Part shown: positions 45,823 through 46,357 of the stretch, one piece after another
Layout of the letters: every line of letters starts with the position of its first letter
Position numbering within the stretch: the stretch's first letter is position 1
Origin: Amycolatopsis thailandensis
GTDB taxonomy: Bacteria > Actinomycetota > Actinomycetes > Mycobacteriales > Pseudonocardiaceae
Length of the DNA: 46,357 nt
Direction: 5' to 3'
Assembly: GCF_002234405.1 (NCBI RefSeq)
Contig: NZ_NMQT01000140.1
Coordinates: forward strand, 1 to 46,357
The notes under the pieces: generated by a model
What the model saw: the letters and a program-made list of their open reading frames with translations, nothing else
Databases searched by the model: none
Told to the model about the DNA's origin: nothing
Position numbers and translations under genes: made by a program

Positions 45823-46357
45823 GCGAGCACCACCGCCTGGACGCGATCCCGCACCCGCAGCTTGGCCAGGATGTTGCCCACGTGGGTCTTCACCGTTCCC
45901 GGCGCGACCACCAGCCGCTCGGCGATCTCGGCGTTGGACCAGCCGCGGGCCATCCCGGCCAGCACCTCCCGTTCGCGCCCGGTCAGCGTCGCCGCCGACC
46001 GGGCCGCGCCGGGGTCGAGCGGGGGCGCCAGCCGGTCCAGCAACCGGCGGGTGGTGGTGGGGGCGATCACCGCGTCCCCGGCGTGCACCGTCCGGATCGC
46101 GGCCAGGAGTTCCTCCGGGGTGGCGTCCTTGAGCAGGAAGCCGCTCGCCCCGGCCCGGATCGCGGCGAGCGCGTGCTCGTCGAGGTCGTACGTCGTGAGC
46201 ATGAGGACCTTCGGCGCGCCGGCCAGGGCGAGCACCCGCCGGGTGGCCTCGATGCCGTCGAGCACTGGCATCCGAACGTCCATCAGCACCAGATCGGGGT
46301 TCAGGCGCCGGACCTGTTCCAGCGCGGCGAGACCGTCGCCCGCCTCGCCGACCACGG
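45786..46357 (-). CDS. NarL/LuxR-type response regulator (5' end beyond window)
   Basis: The visible 189 residues contain most of a receiver domain with the phosphoacceptor in LVLMDVRMPVLDG, the switch Thr in VLMLTTYD and Lys in LLKDATPEE. A LuxR helix-turn-helix at the C-terminus has LTGREREVLAGMARGWSNAEIAERL and VAPGTVKTHVGNILAKL. The start and first strand lie past the window edge. A partner histidine kinase is probably upstream, outside the window. Unlike the regulator at 259-852, the receiver looks fully functional. Confidence 0.93.
   Translation of the reverse strand, partial: VVGEAGDGLAALEQVRRLNPDLVLMDVRMPVLDGIEATRRVLALAGAPKVLMLTTYDLDEHALAAIRAGASGFLLKDATPEELLAAIRTVHAGDAVIAPTTTRRLLDRLAPPLDPGAARSAATLTGREREVLAGMARGWSNAEIAERLVVAPGTVKTHVGNILAKLRVRDRVQAVVLAYEAGVVRPGER

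Overview
The window is about 70% G+C actinobacterial chromosome. Strong third-position GC bias, GTG starts, many 4-base ATGA/GTGA gene overlaps, leaderless-looking genes, LAL-type LuxR regulators, ClgR/PopR-like and QsdR-like regulators, and families of GC-rich inverted repeats between genes all suggest a Pseudonocardiaceae member, most like Amycolatopsis. The genus is an inference from style. No rRNA, tRNA, CRISPR array, insertion sequence or prophage was seen.

Layout. 1-258: palindromic repeats. 259-3377 (-): a LAL ATPase regulator overlapping a LuxR-type regulator. 3471-4602: an EF-hand protein (-) and a GNAT acetyltransferase (+). 4545-11665 (-): a translationally coupled narG-narH-narJ-narI operon for respiratory nitrate reductase, ending in an HPP-family membrane protein that may move nitrite or nitrate. 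12040-12996 (+): a small Cys-rich protein, an RsbW-like ATPase and a CsbD-like stress protein, the last two behind stress-sigma-type promoters. 13042-16442 (-): a four-gene partner-switching operon (STAS protein, RsbW-like kinase, PAS-GAF-PP2C phosphatase, and a CarH-like cobalamin-binding sensor with no DNA-binding domain). 16443-17144: repeats. 17145-19157: pentapeptide protein, cupin and a GlxA-type regulator. 19203-22046: a PopR/ClgR-like regulator facing a clpP pair (one subunit lacks the catalytic serine) and a membrane kinase whose DFG aspartate is lost. 22165-26319: a PucR regulator facing a UAAP/DUF1989 - old yellow enzyme - polysaccharide deacetylase operon, probably for nitrogen or purine catabolism. 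26320-26926: operators, hairpins and 21-bp repeat arrays. 26927-29555: a MarR regulator, an unknown protein and fumarylacetoacetase (tyrosine/homogentisate catabolism). 29625-30221: a QsdR-like regulator.

30278-39487 is the most striking part. Two divergent cobalamin riboswitches lie back to back (about 31310-31737). One controls a secreted alpha/alpha-barrel protein. The other controls a six-gene coupled operon: a membrane-anchored double alpha-barrel protein, two DUF4430-like secreted or anchored proteins, and an ECF transporter (T, fused A-A', S). The barrel and DUF4430 folds correspond to the alpha and beta domains of animal intrinsic factor and transcobalamin, so this looks like a bacterial extracellular B12-capture system feeding an ECF importer. 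With the B12-sensing stress switch at 13042-16442, the window links B12 acquisition and B12-dependent signalling.

39477-41263: a small membrane protein and a secreted SRPBCC protein, divergent from a TetR regulator. 41264-41500: nested palindromes. 41622-46357: a secreted hypothetical protein, a small repeat protein, a calcium/cation exchanger with a long leader, a secreted S33 peptidase, and a NarL-type response regulator cut by the window edge.
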